DNA from: Mycobacterium haemophilum DSM 44634
Lineage (GTDB): Bacteria; Actinomycetota; Actinomycetes; Mycobacteriales; Mycobacteriaceae
NCBI RefSeq assembly: GCF_000340435.2
Contig: NZ_CP011883.2
Coordinates: 778,607-842,606, forward strand
Direction of reading: 5' to 3'
DNA: 64,000 nt
In this document: positions 25,470-34,385 of the stretch, piece after piece
How positions within the stretch are numbered: position 1 is the first letter of the stretch
Layout: every line of letters begins with the position of its first letter
Notes under the pieces: model-generated
Databases searched by the model: none
What the model saw: the letters and a program-made list of their open reading frames with translations, nothing else
What the model was told of the DNA's origin: nothing
Translations under genes and position numbers: made by a program

Positions 25470-26288
25470 TCATGGCTTGGTTCGGTGCGCCCGGCCGCCG
25501 GCAGCGGAGGCGTCGAGCCGTTGACCGAGCGGCCGCAGTCGGTGGTCACGGGTAAACACCAGGCGGACCAGGCCCAGAGCGACCACGACGGTGGTCGCCG
25601 TGACCGAGCCAAGGATGAGGAACATCACCACCGCCTGGACCAGCACAGCCTGCACCGGGGGTACACCGGCGAGGATGAGTCCGGTCATGGCACCGGGGAG
25701 GAACACCAGTCCGGTGGCTTTGGTGGTTTCGATCTGCGGGGAAATCGCCGACCGCAAGGCGACGCGCAGGTAGGGGGTAGCGGCCAGGCGGGACGGTTGG
25801 CCGAGGGCGAGCCGGGCTTCGACCTCGTCACGTTTGTCGCGCAGTTCGTCGAGCAGACGCCGAGCCACCAGCACGATGGCGGTCATCGAATTGCCAATCA
25901 TCATCCCGGCGATCGGCACCAAGGTTCGGGCCTGCAGTGGGAACACGCGGAGCCCGAACAGCACGCCCAGCGTGACTACCGCCGCCGCGGCGAGCGCGAC
26001 GATGGCCAACGGCGCCAGCCGAGGAACTTCCGGTGCGCGTCGACGGGCGACATCTCCGGCATAACCGACCATGGCGGCAGTCCACGCCCACGACCACCAC
26101 AGCGAGCGGCCAGGCGCAAACAACAATGTCAAGGCGCCCCCGACGAGCAGCAACTGCGCCAGCGCGCGCGCTGCCGCCCACACCACCTGCCGCTCCATCC
26201 CCAACCGCTGCCACCGGGAGACTGCCGCGGCAAACGCCACCAACGCCAGCGATGTCGCCAGCCCAAGCCACCCGACCTCGCCGCTCAC
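25470..26288 (-). CDS. fetB: FetB-type ABC transporter permease (UPF0014)
   Basis: A 272-residue membrane protein with about seven hydrophobic helices. RALAQLLLVGGALTLLF near the N-terminus, GMMIGNSMTAIVLVARRLLDELRD in the middle, and PQIETTKATGLVFLPGAMTG with LILAG are UPF0014 signatures. In E. coli FetAB has been linked to iron export and peroxide resistance. The gene start overlaps the ATPase stop by 4 nt, so the two make one transporter. The substrate in mycobacteria is not established. Confidence 0.87.
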   Translation of the reverse strand: MSGEVGWLGLATSLALVAFAAAVSRWQRLGMERQVVWAAARALAQLLLVGGALTLLFAPGRSLWWSWAWTAAMVGYAGDVARRRAPEVPRLAPLAIVALAAAAVVTLGVLFGLRVFPLQARTLVPIAGMMIGNSMTAIVLVARRLLDELRDKRDEVEARLALGQPSRLAATPYLRVALRSAISPQIETTKATGLVFLPGAMTGLILAGVPPVQAVLVQAVVMFLILGSVTATTVVVALGLVRLVFTRDHRLRPLGQRLDASAAGGRAHRTKP

Positions 26289-26983
26289 TGCGTCACCTGC
26301 CCGTCGCCGTGCTCACGAGTCACTGGACCAAGTCCGAGGCAGCGGCCCCGCTCGATCCGCAAGACGCGGTCGGCGGCCCGCTCCACCTGTGCCGGGTCGT
26401 GGGTGACCCAGAGAGCCGGAATCTTGTCGACCTCGGCCAGTTCGCGCACCGCGCGCTCGATCACCTCGGCCGCCTCGGCGTCAACGGCGGAGGTGGGTTC
26501 ATCGAGCAGCAGCACTTGCGGTTGCGCCATCAGGGTGCGGGCCAAGCACATGCGTTGCGCCTCGCCGCCCGACAGCGCGCTGGCATCGCGGTCCAACCAT
26601 GATCCGGACCCTGATCCGATGAGACCCACCCGCGCCAGCGTTTCGCGCATCCGCGAGTCGGACGCAGCGGGATCGGCGACTCGAAGGTTGTCGGCCACGG
26701 TGCCAGGAAATGGTGTGGGGCGCTGGAAGCAGATACCCACCCGGCGTCGCAGCCACAGTGGGTCGACGTCGCCGATGTCTTTGCTGCAGAACGACACTCG
26801 ACCGCTAGTCGGCACCTCTAGTCGATTGCACAACCGTAGTAGGGTCGACTTGCCTGATCCCGACGGTCCGAACACCGCCGTCACGCCCTGCCCGGGAACG
26901 GCGGCAGTGAACCCGTCCAACGCGCGCACCTGATCCCGCTCAACAACCACATCGACGAAGTCGAACACCGAGTCTGCTGCCAC
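26285..26983 (-). CDS. fetA: FetA-type ABC transporter ATPase
   Basis: A 232-residue ABC ATPase. Walker A is FGPSGSGKSTLLRLCNRL, the signature is ALSGGEAQRMCLART, Walker B is VLLLDEPTSAVD, and the switch histidine is in LWVTHDP. I chose the GTG at 26983, which has GGGAGG about 8 nt upstream. The frame is open to 27094, but that part is a translated DNA repeat (RLASRSGASVRPASR). It is coupled to fetB by a 4-nt overlap. Confidence 0.87.
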   Translation of the reverse strand: MAADSVFDFVDVVVERDQVRALDGFTAAVPGQGVTAVFGPSGSGKSTLLRLCNRLEVPTSGRVSFCSKDIGDVDPLWLRRRVGICFQRPTPFPGTVADNLRVADPAASDSRMRETLARVGLIGSGSGSWLDRDASALSGGEAQRMCLARTLMAQPQVLLLDEPTSAVDAEAAEVIERAVRELAEVDKIPALWVTHDPAQVERAADRVLRIERGRCLGLGPVTREHGDGQVTQ

Positions 26984-27013
26984 GACACCTCCCAGTTGTT
27001 CTCTGCGTGCCGG

Positions 27014-27073
27014 CGAACGTGAAGCTGGCCGCACGCTCGCGCCCGAACGTGAAGCTAGCCGCACGCTCGCGCC
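27014..27073. repeat. Two tandem copies of a 30-bp element
   Basis: Unit 1 (27014-27043) and unit 2 (27044-27073) are 30 bp each and differ at one base (CTGGCC against CTAGCC). The motif begins CGAACGTGAAGC and ends GCACGCTCGCGCC. I recall similar units in intergenic DNA of other mycobacteria, so it is probably a dispersed repeat family. Unit 2 covers the last codons and the stop of the upstream ABC-FhuF gene. Confidence 0.85.
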
Positions 27074-28650
27074 AAGCGGACGGCCAGCTGCCATGCGGGG
27101 CCGGGCGTGACATCGCCGTGCCGGCGGTCGAACATTCGGGCGGCGCCGAGCAGCGCGGACGCCGCATTGCCGCGCAACAGTTTTTCCGAGATCGGCGCCA
27201 GCTGGCGCACCGCCGCGGTGAGCGGCGTGATATGCGACTCGAGGACCACATTGGCCAGCATGGACTCCAGGTCATCGCCACGCCAGGCGACCGGGTGCTC
27301 GATGTGCAGCAGGATCTGCCCGCCATCTTCCCGAAACATCAGCTGGTCGGCAGCCAAGTCCGGGACGAGTTGGTACCCGGCCAGGGCTCCGACCCCGATC
27401 GACCAGAGCCGCGCAGCGAAGCCGAGAACGAACGTTGAGACCGCAACTCGACGGTCTGGGGCGTCGCTGCGGGCCTGTACGCTGGTGATGATGCCGTCCA
27501 GCAGCGTCGTGTCGGTGTAGAGCTGTTGCACGGGCCACCAGCCGTCCTGCGCGATCGTCCCGGTCCCGATAGCGAAAGATGGTCCCACGTCTGATAATTC
27601 GTGCAGCACCGCGGCGGCCTCCGCCGTCGGTATGCAATTGCGATTGCTGTCTGGCAGGCTGCGCAGCAGCGCTGGCAGGGTGCTCAGTGTGGCCGGTGTC
27701 GCACTGTGGGCGTCGGTGTGCAGTGTGATCGTATCGGAATCTGTTGCGGTGAGCATGATCTCGGCAGGTTCGCGGATGCTCCAGCCTTCTCTGCTGAGCA
27801 CGCGCTGTAGCGCTGCGCGTAGCGGATCAGCTGCCTCGACGCGTGCGCTTCTCCCGGTTGGGCCTCGGAACACGAACGCTCCGACGGCGGGATCGAACCG
27901 CAGTGTGTCGCGGTCGAACAGAGCACCGACGTGTCCAGCGAGCATGAGTTCTTCGGGTATCGCGTCGCGCAGCCCGCCGTCGGCATCGAACAACCACACC
28001 CGGTCAGCGACGCGCAGCGCGAGTTCGAGCTCGTGCGTTGACATGACGATCGCAAGGTCATGTTCGCGGGCCAGGGTGCGCAACATCTCGACCAAGCCGG
28101 CGCGGGATGACACGTCCAGGAAGGCCGTCGGCTCGTCGAGCACCAGCAAACAGGGCTGCTGCGCGAGAGCGCGGGCGGTGAGCACCCGCTGAAGTTCCCC
28201 GTCGGAGAGTTCCGCGGCGGGCCGCGCGGCCAAGTGTTGGGCTTCCACCGCACTCAGCGCCCAGTCGACGACGGCGTGGTCGGCCGACGTCAGCCGGGCG
28301 CGATAGCCCAGGTGCGGGATGCGTCCCAGGCCAACAAGTTCTCGCGCTGAGAGCAGGCCGGGGTCGATCCGGTCGGTGAGCACGACCGCCACTCGTCGGG
28401 CCAGTTCGCCGGGCGCGAGCCGGGCCAGATCCGTTCCGTCAACGACGATGTGGCCGCCCAACGCGGGTTGCAGCGCGCAGAGGGTGCGGATCAGCGTGGA
28501 CTTGCCGCAGCCGTTCGGGCCTAGCAGCGCGGTGAGCTCGCCGCGGTGCGCGAGCGCGTGTAGGCCCGCGGCGATGCTGGTGGTGCCGCGCCGGCGGCGG
28601 CGGTAGCCGATAGCCAGGTCACGCAACTCGACCGCCGTCCTGGCGCTCAT
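27055..28650 (-). CDS. ABC importer ATPase fused to a truncated FhuF-like reductase domain
   Basis: A 531-residue fusion. Residues 1 to about 260 form a FecE/BtuD-type ATPase: Walker A GPNGCGKSTLIR, signature ELSDGELQRVLTARAL, Walker B LLVLDEPTAFLD. The C-terminal part (about 330-531) resembles ferric-siderophore reductase FhuF: VGALAGYQLVPDL, then LLRGNAASALLGAARMFDRR. FhuF normally ends with a four-cysteine 2Fe-2S motif; here the protein stops at RLARACG, encoded by the 30-bp repeat at 27044-27073, so the cluster-binding end is missing. It is third in an operon with a permease and a binding lipoprotein. The cargo may be a ferric siderophore, haem or a corrinoid. Confidence 0.82.
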   Translation of the reverse strand: MSARTAVELRDLAIGYRRRRRGTTSIAAGLHALAHRGELTALLGPNGCGKSTLIRTLCALQPALGGHIVVDGTDLARLAPGELARRVAVVLTDRIDPGLLSARELVGLGRIPHLGYRARLTSADHAVVDWALSAVEAQHLAARPAAELSDGELQRVLTARALAQQPCLLVLDEPTAFLDVSSRAGLVEMLRTLAREHDLAIVMSTHELELALRVADRVWLFDADGGLRDAIPEELMLAGHVGALFDRDTLRFDPAVGAFVFRGPTGRSARVEAADPLRAALQRVLSREGWSIREPAEIMLTATDSDTITLHTDAHSATPATLSTLPALLRSLPDSNRNCIPTAEAAAVLHELSDVGPSFAIGTGTIAQDGWWPVQQLYTDTTLLDGIITSVQARSDAPDRRVAVSTFVLGFAARLWSIGVGALAGYQLVPDLAADQLMFREDGGQILLHIEHPVAWRGDDLESMLANVVLESHITPLTAAVRQLAPISEKLLRGNAASALLGAARMFDRRHGDVTPGPAWQLAVRLARACG

Positions 28651-29723
28651 CGCTGCATTCCCCAGCCGCGGCGGCTGCCCATCAGCACAGCCACGACGAT
28701 TGGTGCCCCGATCAGCGCGGTAATCGCGTTAACCGGCAGCGCCGCGGCGGTTCCCGGAAGTTGGGTGACGACCGCGCAGCCCAGCGCCACGGCCGCACCC
28801 ATCAGCACCACTCCGGGAAGTACGACGCGGTGATCGGAGGTGCCCAACGCGATCCGCGACACATGCGGTACCACGAGCCCGACAAACGCGATCGGCCCGC
28901 AGAAGGCGGTCGTCACACCGGCCAACAGCGACCCGGAGGCCACGGTAATCACCCGGGCCCGCCGCACATCGATGCCCATCGTGCGGGCATACCCCTCGCC
29001 GAGCAACAGGGCGTTAAGAGGACGGATGGTCAGCGCTGCCGCGACCAACCCCGACGCGGTTAGCGGCAGCAGCAGCCGCAGGTCAGACCAGCTGGTGCCG
29101 GCGAAGCTACCCAGTCCCCACAGCAGATACTGCTGGATGCGCCGCGGATCGGCGTAGACGACCAGCACGCTGGTGGCCGCGGTACCGGCCGCGCCCACCA
29201 TCACGCCGATCAGCAGCAGCGTCGCCGCCGAACGCACCCAGTGAGCAAGCGTCAGGACCACCGCCAGCACGAGGGCGGCCCCCACTACCGCCGCCACCAC
29301 CGTGCCGGCCCGACCGGCTCCGGCCAGCCCCGCGATGAAGCCGGCACCCGAGCCGGCACCCACGATCACCGCTACAGCGACGCCCAAGCATGCACCGGAG
29401 CACACACCCAGCACATACGGGTCCGCCAGGGTATTGCGAAACAACGTCTGCATTTGCAGCCCCGCCACCGCCAGGGCGCTTCCGGCAGCGATCGCGGTCA
29501 GCACCCGCGGCAGGCGCATGTTGGCCACGACGACCTGCCAGCGTGGGTCCGACGGTTGCGCGCCGACCAGGACCCGGATCGTGTCGGGCAGCGGCACCCG
29601 CACCGGCCCAACCGCAAGCGCCAGCACGGCCAGGAGCACCACAGTTACCGCCAGCAGCGTCAGCACAGCCGCCGCCCGGCTCAGCCGGAGCGGCATGGTC
29701 GTCGCCGGTGTGGTCGCGGTCAC
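28647..29723 (-). CDS. FecCD-family ABC transporter permease
   Basis: A 358-residue inner-membrane permease with about ten helices of the FecCD/BtuC family, which import iron-siderophores, haem or cobalamin. Family motifs are VRLPRVLTAIAAGSALAVAG (seen here as MRLPRVLTAI), LADPYVLGVCSGACLGVA, WGLGSFAGTSWSDL and FVGLVVPHVSRIALGTSDHR. It overlaps the lipoprotein gene upstream by 4 nt and the ATPase-FhuF gene downstream by 4 nt, so the three parts of the importer are made together. Confidence 0.92.
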   Translation of the reverse strand: MTATTPATTMPLRLSRAAAVLTLLAVTVVLLAVLALAVGPVRVPLPDTIRVLVGAQPSDPRWQVVVANMRLPRVLTAIAAGSALAVAGLQMQTLFRNTLADPYVLGVCSGACLGVAVAVIVGAGSGAGFIAGLAGAGRAGTVVAAVVGAALVLAVVLTLAHWVRSAATLLLIGVMVGAAGTAATSVLVVYADPRRIQQYLLWGLGSFAGTSWSDLRLLLPLTASGLVAAALTIRPLNALLLGEGYARTMGIDVRRARVITVASGSLLAGVTTAFCGPIAFVGLVVPHVSRIALGTSDHRVVLPGVVLMGAAVALGCAVVTQLPGTAAALPVNAITALIGAPIVVAVLMGSRRGWGMQR

Positions 29724-30919
29724 CGGCGGGGCACCTGCCGGTAGAACTCGAACGGGTGGTTGGCGGCGAGTTCGGGATGCAGGATCGCCACCAGATCTCC
29801 GAGCACCAGATCAGGGCGCGCCACACCGCGCTCCCAATAGTCGTTACCGCCGCCGGGGCCGATCGCCTTGGTCGCTGACCAGACTTGGCCGGTGCGCACC
29901 GCAGCCAGCTCGCCGTAGCGGTTGTCGGCCGCCAGCGCTTCGTCGAGGGTTTTCCAGTCACTAGTGACCAGACACACCGGCGCCTGCCCGGCTTCGGCGT
30001 AGACCGATTCGAAGCTCAGCTGCAGGTTTCCGGTGCGCTGGTAATCGGCCCACGGATAGCTACCGCCGGCGTCGACGATCAGCCGGCCGGCATAGTCACC
30101 GCCCGCCGGCACTGACCAGGCGCCCTGAGACAGGGTTCCGGGCAGCACCTGGGTGGGCTGCATCTTGGCGGTTTTGTTCGCCATCGTGTGGTAGTCGCCC
30201 CGCAGTTGGTTGTAGAGTTCGGCGGCTTTCTTCTCGGTGCCGGTCAACGCGGCGAACACCTTCACCCATTCCGCGCGACCCAACGGGGTGGCCTCTAGCC
30301 ATTCGGCGTCGGCAACCACGTCGACGCCGGCGTCACGCAGCTTGGCATAACTCGGATCGTCGACGCCCTGGGTTACCAACACATCGGGGTGGCCGGCGAT
30401 CACCGCCTCCACGTTGACCTGCTGACCCGGCGCATACTCGGCGATCTTCCCGGCGGTCACGCGTCGGCGGAGCTGCGGGTTGACGACGTTGGCGGTCTCG
30501 GCGACACCGGCGAGCACGTCGGTCTGCTCTAGTTCGGTGATCATCCCCAGATGGGTGGTCGACGCCGAATACAGCCTGGTGACCGGCACCGTGATCTGTT
30601 GTGCGTGCGCCAGGTCGCCGGTTAGCTTCGGGGCCGGTGCGCCGCAGCGCACCAGCACATACGACTCGGGTGAACCGCCCGGATACGGGTGCTTGACCGT
30701 CAGGATTTGGTAACTGTTGTGGTAGCTGATGGTGAAATTCGTGGCGTCGGTGACCGTCACCTTATCGGGGAAGTAGTCGGTGTCCGGGCTGAAGTCAGTC
30801 AGGCAGCCGGCATCGGGCGCGGCGTTGGTGTCAGACGGGCCAGCGGGGCTCGCGCAGCCGGCCACGGCGAGCGTCAGGCTGGTGGCCACGGTGAGGGCCG
30901 CCCAGGGGGGACGTGGCAT
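29720..30919 (-). CDS. Substrate-binding lipoprotein of a siderophore/cobalamin-type importer
   Basis: A 399-residue lipoprotein. A signal peptide ends in the lipobox LAVAGC (Cys about 22). The body has the two-lobed FecB/BtuF arrangement: GMITELEQTDVLAGVAETAN, VIAGHPDVLVTQG, LRDAGVDVVADAEW, and VRTGQVWSATKAIGPGGGNDYWERG near the end. It starts about 40 nt from a divergent cobalamin riboswitch, so corrinoid uptake is one option; the FhuF-like domain of its ATPase favours a ferric ligand instead. The sequence does not settle this. Confidence 0.88.
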   Translation of the reverse strand: MPRPPWAALTVATSLTLAVAGCASPAGPSDTNAAPDAGCLTDFSPDTDYFPDKVTVTDATNFTISYHNSYQILTVKHPYPGGSPESYVLVRCGAPAPKLTGDLAHAQQITVPVTRLYSASTTHLGMITELEQTDVLAGVAETANVVNPQLRRRVTAGKIAEYAPGQQVNVEAVIAGHPDVLVTQGVDDPSYAKLRDAGVDVVADAEWLEATPLGRAEWVKVFAALTGTEKKAAELYNQLRGDYHTMANKTAKMQPTQVLPGTLSQGAWSVPAGGDYAGRLIVDAGGSYPWADYQRTGNLQLSFESVYAEAGQAPVCLVTSDWKTLDEALAADNRYGELAAVRTGQVWSATKAIGPGGGNDYWERGVARPDLVLGDLVAILHPELAANHPFEFYRQVPRR

Positions 30920-30957
30920 CGGGGTCGGTCACACTCCATCGGGTCCATGGCACACTA

Positions 30958-31148
30958 TTGCTCGTAAAGGCGATGACGATGCAGGAAGCCGGTGCAAAGC
31001 CGGCGCGGTCCCGCCACTGTAATCGGGGAGCGACCCTCGTAGGCCACGGCCCAATCAGTTGAACGGGCTGGAAGGCGAGGCAAGCGGCGATCCGAGAGCC
31101 AGGAGACTCGCGTCATCGTGTCCTGCCAACCCGGGGCGGTGCACCCCG
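30958..31148 (+). ncRNA. Cobalamin (AdoCbl) riboswitch
   Basis: Conserved parts occur in the right order: GCCGGTGCAAAGCCGGC (about 30988-31004), GGTCCCGCCACTGT (31007-31020), and the B12-box core AGCCAGGAGAC (31097-31107). Downstream, CGGGG/CCCCG (31132-31148) can form a hairpin that may be part of the expression platform. It is in the leader of PPE2-cobQ-cobU, as in M. tuberculosis, and should lower expression when cobalamin is plentiful. Start and end are approximate. Confidence 0.9.
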
Positions 31149-31241
31149 AGAGAGCTGCCTCGCCATGACGCTGCAACTGCTATCCGGCGGCCCGGCCGCC
31201 GCCCCGAGCATTGAATCGCACCCGTTCGCGGGTGGCTCGCG

Positions 31242-32510
31242 ATGAGCACGCCGATCTGGATGGCGTCACCGCCGGAGGTGCACTCGGCGCAGCTGCGCAG
31301 CGGCCCGGGGCCCGGTCCGCTGCTGGTGGCGGCCGCAGCGTGGCGCTCGTTGAGCATCGTGTACGCCGAGACGGCCGACGAGCTGGTCGCGCTGTTGGTG
31401 GTGGTACAGGTTGGCGCCTGGGACGGCTCGGCCGCCGAGGCGTACGTGATCGCCTATCTGCCGTATCTGGGGTGGCTGATGCAAGCCAGCGTCGACAGCG
31501 CGGTGATGGCCGTCCAACACGAAACCGCGGCCACCGCCTACACCACCGCCCTGGCGGTGATGCCGACCTTGGCTGAGCTAGCCGCCAACCGCACCGCCCA
31601 CACGGTGTTGGTGGTCACGAACTTCTTCGGTATCAACACCATCCCGATCGCGCGTAACGAAACCGACTACGTGCGGATGTGGATCGAGGCCGCCACCGCG
31701 ATGGGCACCTATCAGGCGGTCTCAACGCTGGCGGTGGATTCCGCGCCGGAGACCATCGCCGCGCCCCAGATCATGGAAACCGACGCGCCGGCGGCCGATA
31801 CCGACCAGCCGTCGCCGGCAGCCCCCGCCCAGCCCCCCGAGGTTCAACGATGGTTGCAATGGTTGCAGCGGATCGGCTACACCGACTTCTACAACAATGT
31901 GGTTCAACCGCTCATCACCTCGCTGACGAACACCCCTTTCTTCCAAGCGATGTTTTCCGGATTTGATCCGTGGCTGCCTTCGCTCGGCAATCCGTTGAGC
32001 TTCCTCAGCCCGTTCAACATCGCGTTCGCCCTCGGCACCCCGATGGACATCGGTTCATATGTCGGCTATCTGTCCCAGACCTTCGCCTTTATCGGGGCCG
32101 ATCTTGCAGCGGCGTTTGCGTCGGGCAATCCGGCGACGATCGGTTTCACCCTGCTGTTCACCACCATCGAAGCCATTGGCACGATCATCACCGATACCAT
32201 CGCGTTGGTTAAGACCCTGATTGAACAGTCACTTGCGCTGCTCCCGGCTGTTTTGCCGCTGTTGACCGCTCCGTTGGCGGTCGCCACCGCGGGTGCAGCA
32301 GGCAGTTTCGCGGGGTTGTCGGGGCTGGCGGGCCTGGTCGGCGTGGCGCCAGCCGCGCTGCCGGTCGCCCCGCCCGTCGCAGCAGCGGTTGCCCCGGTCG
32401 TCCCGCCTCCGACGCCGAGCCCAGCTCTGACCCCGGCGCCGGCTCCCGCGGCCGCGGGAGCGCCGGTCGTCACGCCTGGCCGCCGCCGACTCCCGCACCA
32501 CCGCCGGTGA
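31242..32510 (+). CDS. PPE2: PPE2, C-terminally truncated by a frameshift
   Basis: A 422-residue product. The N-terminal PPE domain begins MSTPIWMASPPEVHSAQL. The middle has the conserved region IGYTDFYNNVVQPL followed by MFSGFDPWLPSLGNPLSFLS. A hydrophobic stretch and a proline-rich linker follow. The frame ends at RRRLPHHRR, but the homologous C-terminus (VTGAGTESFGYLAGG onward) continues in another frame, so a one-base shift lies near 32465-32480. M. tuberculosis PPE2 is about 556 residues with an arginine-rich segment that has been called a nuclear localisation signal. Here that segment is out of frame. The gene lies under the cobalamin riboswitch with cobQ and cobU. Confidence 0.88.
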   Translation: MSTPIWMASPPEVHSAQLRSGPGPGPLLVAAAAWRSLSIVYAETADELVALLVVVQVGAWDGSAAEAYVIAYLPYLGWLMQASVDSAVMAVQHETAATAYTTALAVMPTLAELAANRTAHTVLVVTNFFGINTIPIARNETDYVRMWIEAATAMGTYQAVSTLAVDSAPETIAAPQIMETDAPAADTDQPSPAAPAQPPEVQRWLQWLQRIGYTDFYNNVVQPLITSLTNTPFFQAMFSGFDPWLPSLGNPLSFLSPFNIAFALGTPMDIGSYVGYLSQTFAFIGADLAAAFASGNPATIGFTLLFTTIEAIGTIITDTIALVKTLIEQSLALLPAVLPLLTAPLAVATAGAAGSFAGLSGLAGLVGVAPAALPVAPPVAAAVAPVVPPPTPSPALTPAPAPAAAGAPVVTPGRRRLPHHRR

Positions 32511-32851
32511 CCGGTGCGGGCACGGAAAGCTTCGGGTACCTGGCGGGTGGCCTGCCGTCGACCGCCAGGAGGGCGGCGGGCACCAGCACCCGACGGCAGG
32601 CGCCGGCGCCCGAGGACACCGAGGCGCCCGCGGTCGCGACCACGCCCCGGGAACAATCTCCATCGCGGCGGCGGCGCTTCGCGACCGCATCGGATCAAGG
32701 AGCCGGAACCCTGGGATTGGCCGGAACCGCCCAGCAGGCCAATCCCGGACCAGCCGCAGGATTGGTCACTTTGCCCAACGGTACGTTCGGCGGCAGCCCA
32801 CGCGCGCCCATGTTGCCGAGAACCTGGGCCACCGACGCAACTTTCTGTTAA
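32477..32851 (+). pseudogene. Out-of-frame C-terminal part of PPE2
   Basis: In the second frame the reading is PPPTPAPPPVTGAGTESFGY, then an acidic/proline linker, SPSRRRRFATASD, and GAGTLGLAGTAQQANPG with a tail ending PRAPMLPRTW. These match the C-terminal part of PPE2 from M. tuberculosis as I recall it. A GTG at 32507 could start it as a separate peptide, but no clear ribosome site precedes that GTG. It ends 10 nt before cobQ. Either a real frameshift, a programmed shift or a sequencing error in this GC-rich stretch. Confidence 0.7.
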
Positions 32852-32861
32852 GGAACGGCTG

Positions 32862-34346
32862 ATGTCGGGTCTGCTGGTCGCCGGTACGACGAGTGACGCT
32901 GGCAAGAGTGTCGTGACCACGGGGCTGTGCCGCGCGTTGGCTCGGCGCGGCGTGCGGGTGGCGCCTTTCAAGGCGCAGAACATGTCCAACAACTCGATGG
33001 TCTGCGATGGCCCGGGCGGCGCGGGCGTGGAAATCGGTCGGGCGCAGTGGGTGCAGGCGCTCGCGGCCCGGGCGACACCTGAGCCGGCCATGAATCCGGT
33101 CTTGCTCAAGCCGGACAGTGACCACCGCAGCCATGTGGTGTTGCTGGGCAGACCCTGGGGCGAGGTGGCGTCGTCGAACTGGCTTGAGGGGCGGCGCGCT
33201 CTGGCCGAGGCGGCACACCACGCCTTCGACGACCTCGCGGCCCGCTACGACATCGTGATCGCGGAGGGCGCCGGCAGCCCGGCTGAAATCAACCTGCGCG
33301 CTGGTGATTACGTCAATATGGGGCTTGCCCGTCATGCGGGGTTGCCGACCATCGTCGTCGGTGACATCGACCGCGGCGGGGTGTTCGCTGCGTTCCTTGG
33401 CACCGTCGCGGTGCTGTCCGCCGAGGACCAGGCGTTGGTCGCGGGATTTGTGGTCAATAAGTTCCGCGGCGACCTCGACCTGCTGGCGCCAGGGCTACGT
33501 GACCTGGAAGGGCTCACCGGGCGCAGCGTGTACGGCACCCTGCCGTGGCATCCCGACCTGTGGCTGGACTCAGAGGATGCCGTCGACGTGGCGGGCCGGC
33601 GTGCCGGGGGCGCTGGGGCCCGCCGAGTGGTGATTGTGCGACTTCCCCGGATCAGCAACTTCACTGACGTGGACGCCCTGGGTCTAGAACCTGACCTGGA
33701 TATCGTGTTCGCCTCCGATGCTCGCGCGCTGGGCGATGCCGACCTGATCGTGCTGCCAGGCACCCGGGCCACGGTCGCCGATCTGGCTTGGCTTCGGGCG
33801 CGTGGCATAGATCGTGCGGTGCTGGCGCATGCCGCGGCGGGGAAGCCACTGCTCGGTATTTGCGGTGGATTCCAGATGCTGGGCCGGGTGATTCGCGACC
33901 CGTGTGGCATCGAAGGCCCGGTAGGGTCGGCGGCCGAGGTCGACGGCATGGGTTTACTCGACGTGGAGACCACGTTCGCCGCCGAGAAGGTGCTGCGGCT
34001 ACCGCGAGGCCAGGGGCTGGGAGTGCCTGCCTCGGGGTACGAGATTCATCACGGCAGGATTACCCGCGGTGACGGGGCCGAGGAGTTCCTCGGCGGCGCG
34101 CGCAACGGACAGGTGTTCGGCACGATGTGGCACGGCTCGTTGGAAAGTGACGCGCTGCGTGCGGCTTTCCTGCGCGAGACGCTCGGACTCGCTTCGTCGG
34201 GCGTGTGTTTCCCGGCCGCACGCGAGCGCCGCCTCGACCTGCTCGGCGATCTGGTCGAACGCCACCTTAATGTCGATGCGCTGTTGAACCTGGCTCGGCA
34301 CGGTTGCCCGCCGGCGTTGCCCTTTCTTCCGCCTGGGGCGCCGTGA
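32862..34346 (+). CDS. cobQ: Cobyric acid synthase
   Basis: A 494-residue glutamine-dependent amidotransferase that amidates four side chains of adenosylcobyrinic acid a,c-diamide in cobalamin synthesis. The N-terminal ATP-binding domain starts LLVAGTTSDAGKSVVTTGLC and has KAQNMSNNSMV. The C-terminal triad-type glutaminase domain has its cysteine in LLGICGGFQMLG and a histidine in MWHGSLE. I chose the ATG at 32862; length equals CobQ1 of M. tuberculosis, although the frame is open for over 100 codons upstream. Second gene of the riboswitch-controlled operon. Confidence 0.95.
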   Translation: MSGLLVAGTTSDAGKSVVTTGLCRALARRGVRVAPFKAQNMSNNSMVCDGPGGAGVEIGRAQWVQALAARATPEPAMNPVLLKPDSDHRSHVVLLGRPWGEVASSNWLEGRRALAEAAHHAFDDLAARYDIVIAEGAGSPAEINLRAGDYVNMGLARHAGLPTIVVGDIDRGGVFAAFLGTVAVLSAEDQALVAGFVVNKFRGDLDLLAPGLRDLEGLTGRSVYGTLPWHPDLWLDSEDAVDVAGRRAGGAGARRVVIVRLPRISNFTDVDALGLEPDLDIVFASDARALGDADLIVLPGTRATVADLAWLRARGIDRAVLAHAAAGKPLLGICGGFQMLGRVIRDPCGIEGPVGSAAEVDGMGLLDVETTFAAEKVLRLPRGQGLGVPASGYEIHHGRITRGDGAEEFLGGARNGQVFGTMWHGSLESDALRAAFLRETLGLASSGVCFPAARERRLDLLGDLVERHLNVDALLNLARHGCPPALPFLPPGAP

Positions 34347-34385
34347 CGAGCCAGTGCGAGCGAACGCGCCGTTTACCATGACGCG

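Noticed and set aside
32514..32861. In-frame upstream extension of cobQ by 116 codons
   Set aside because: Homology to CobQ starts exactly at the ATG at 32862, and the upstream part overlaps the displaced PPE2 C-terminus, which is the homologous reading.
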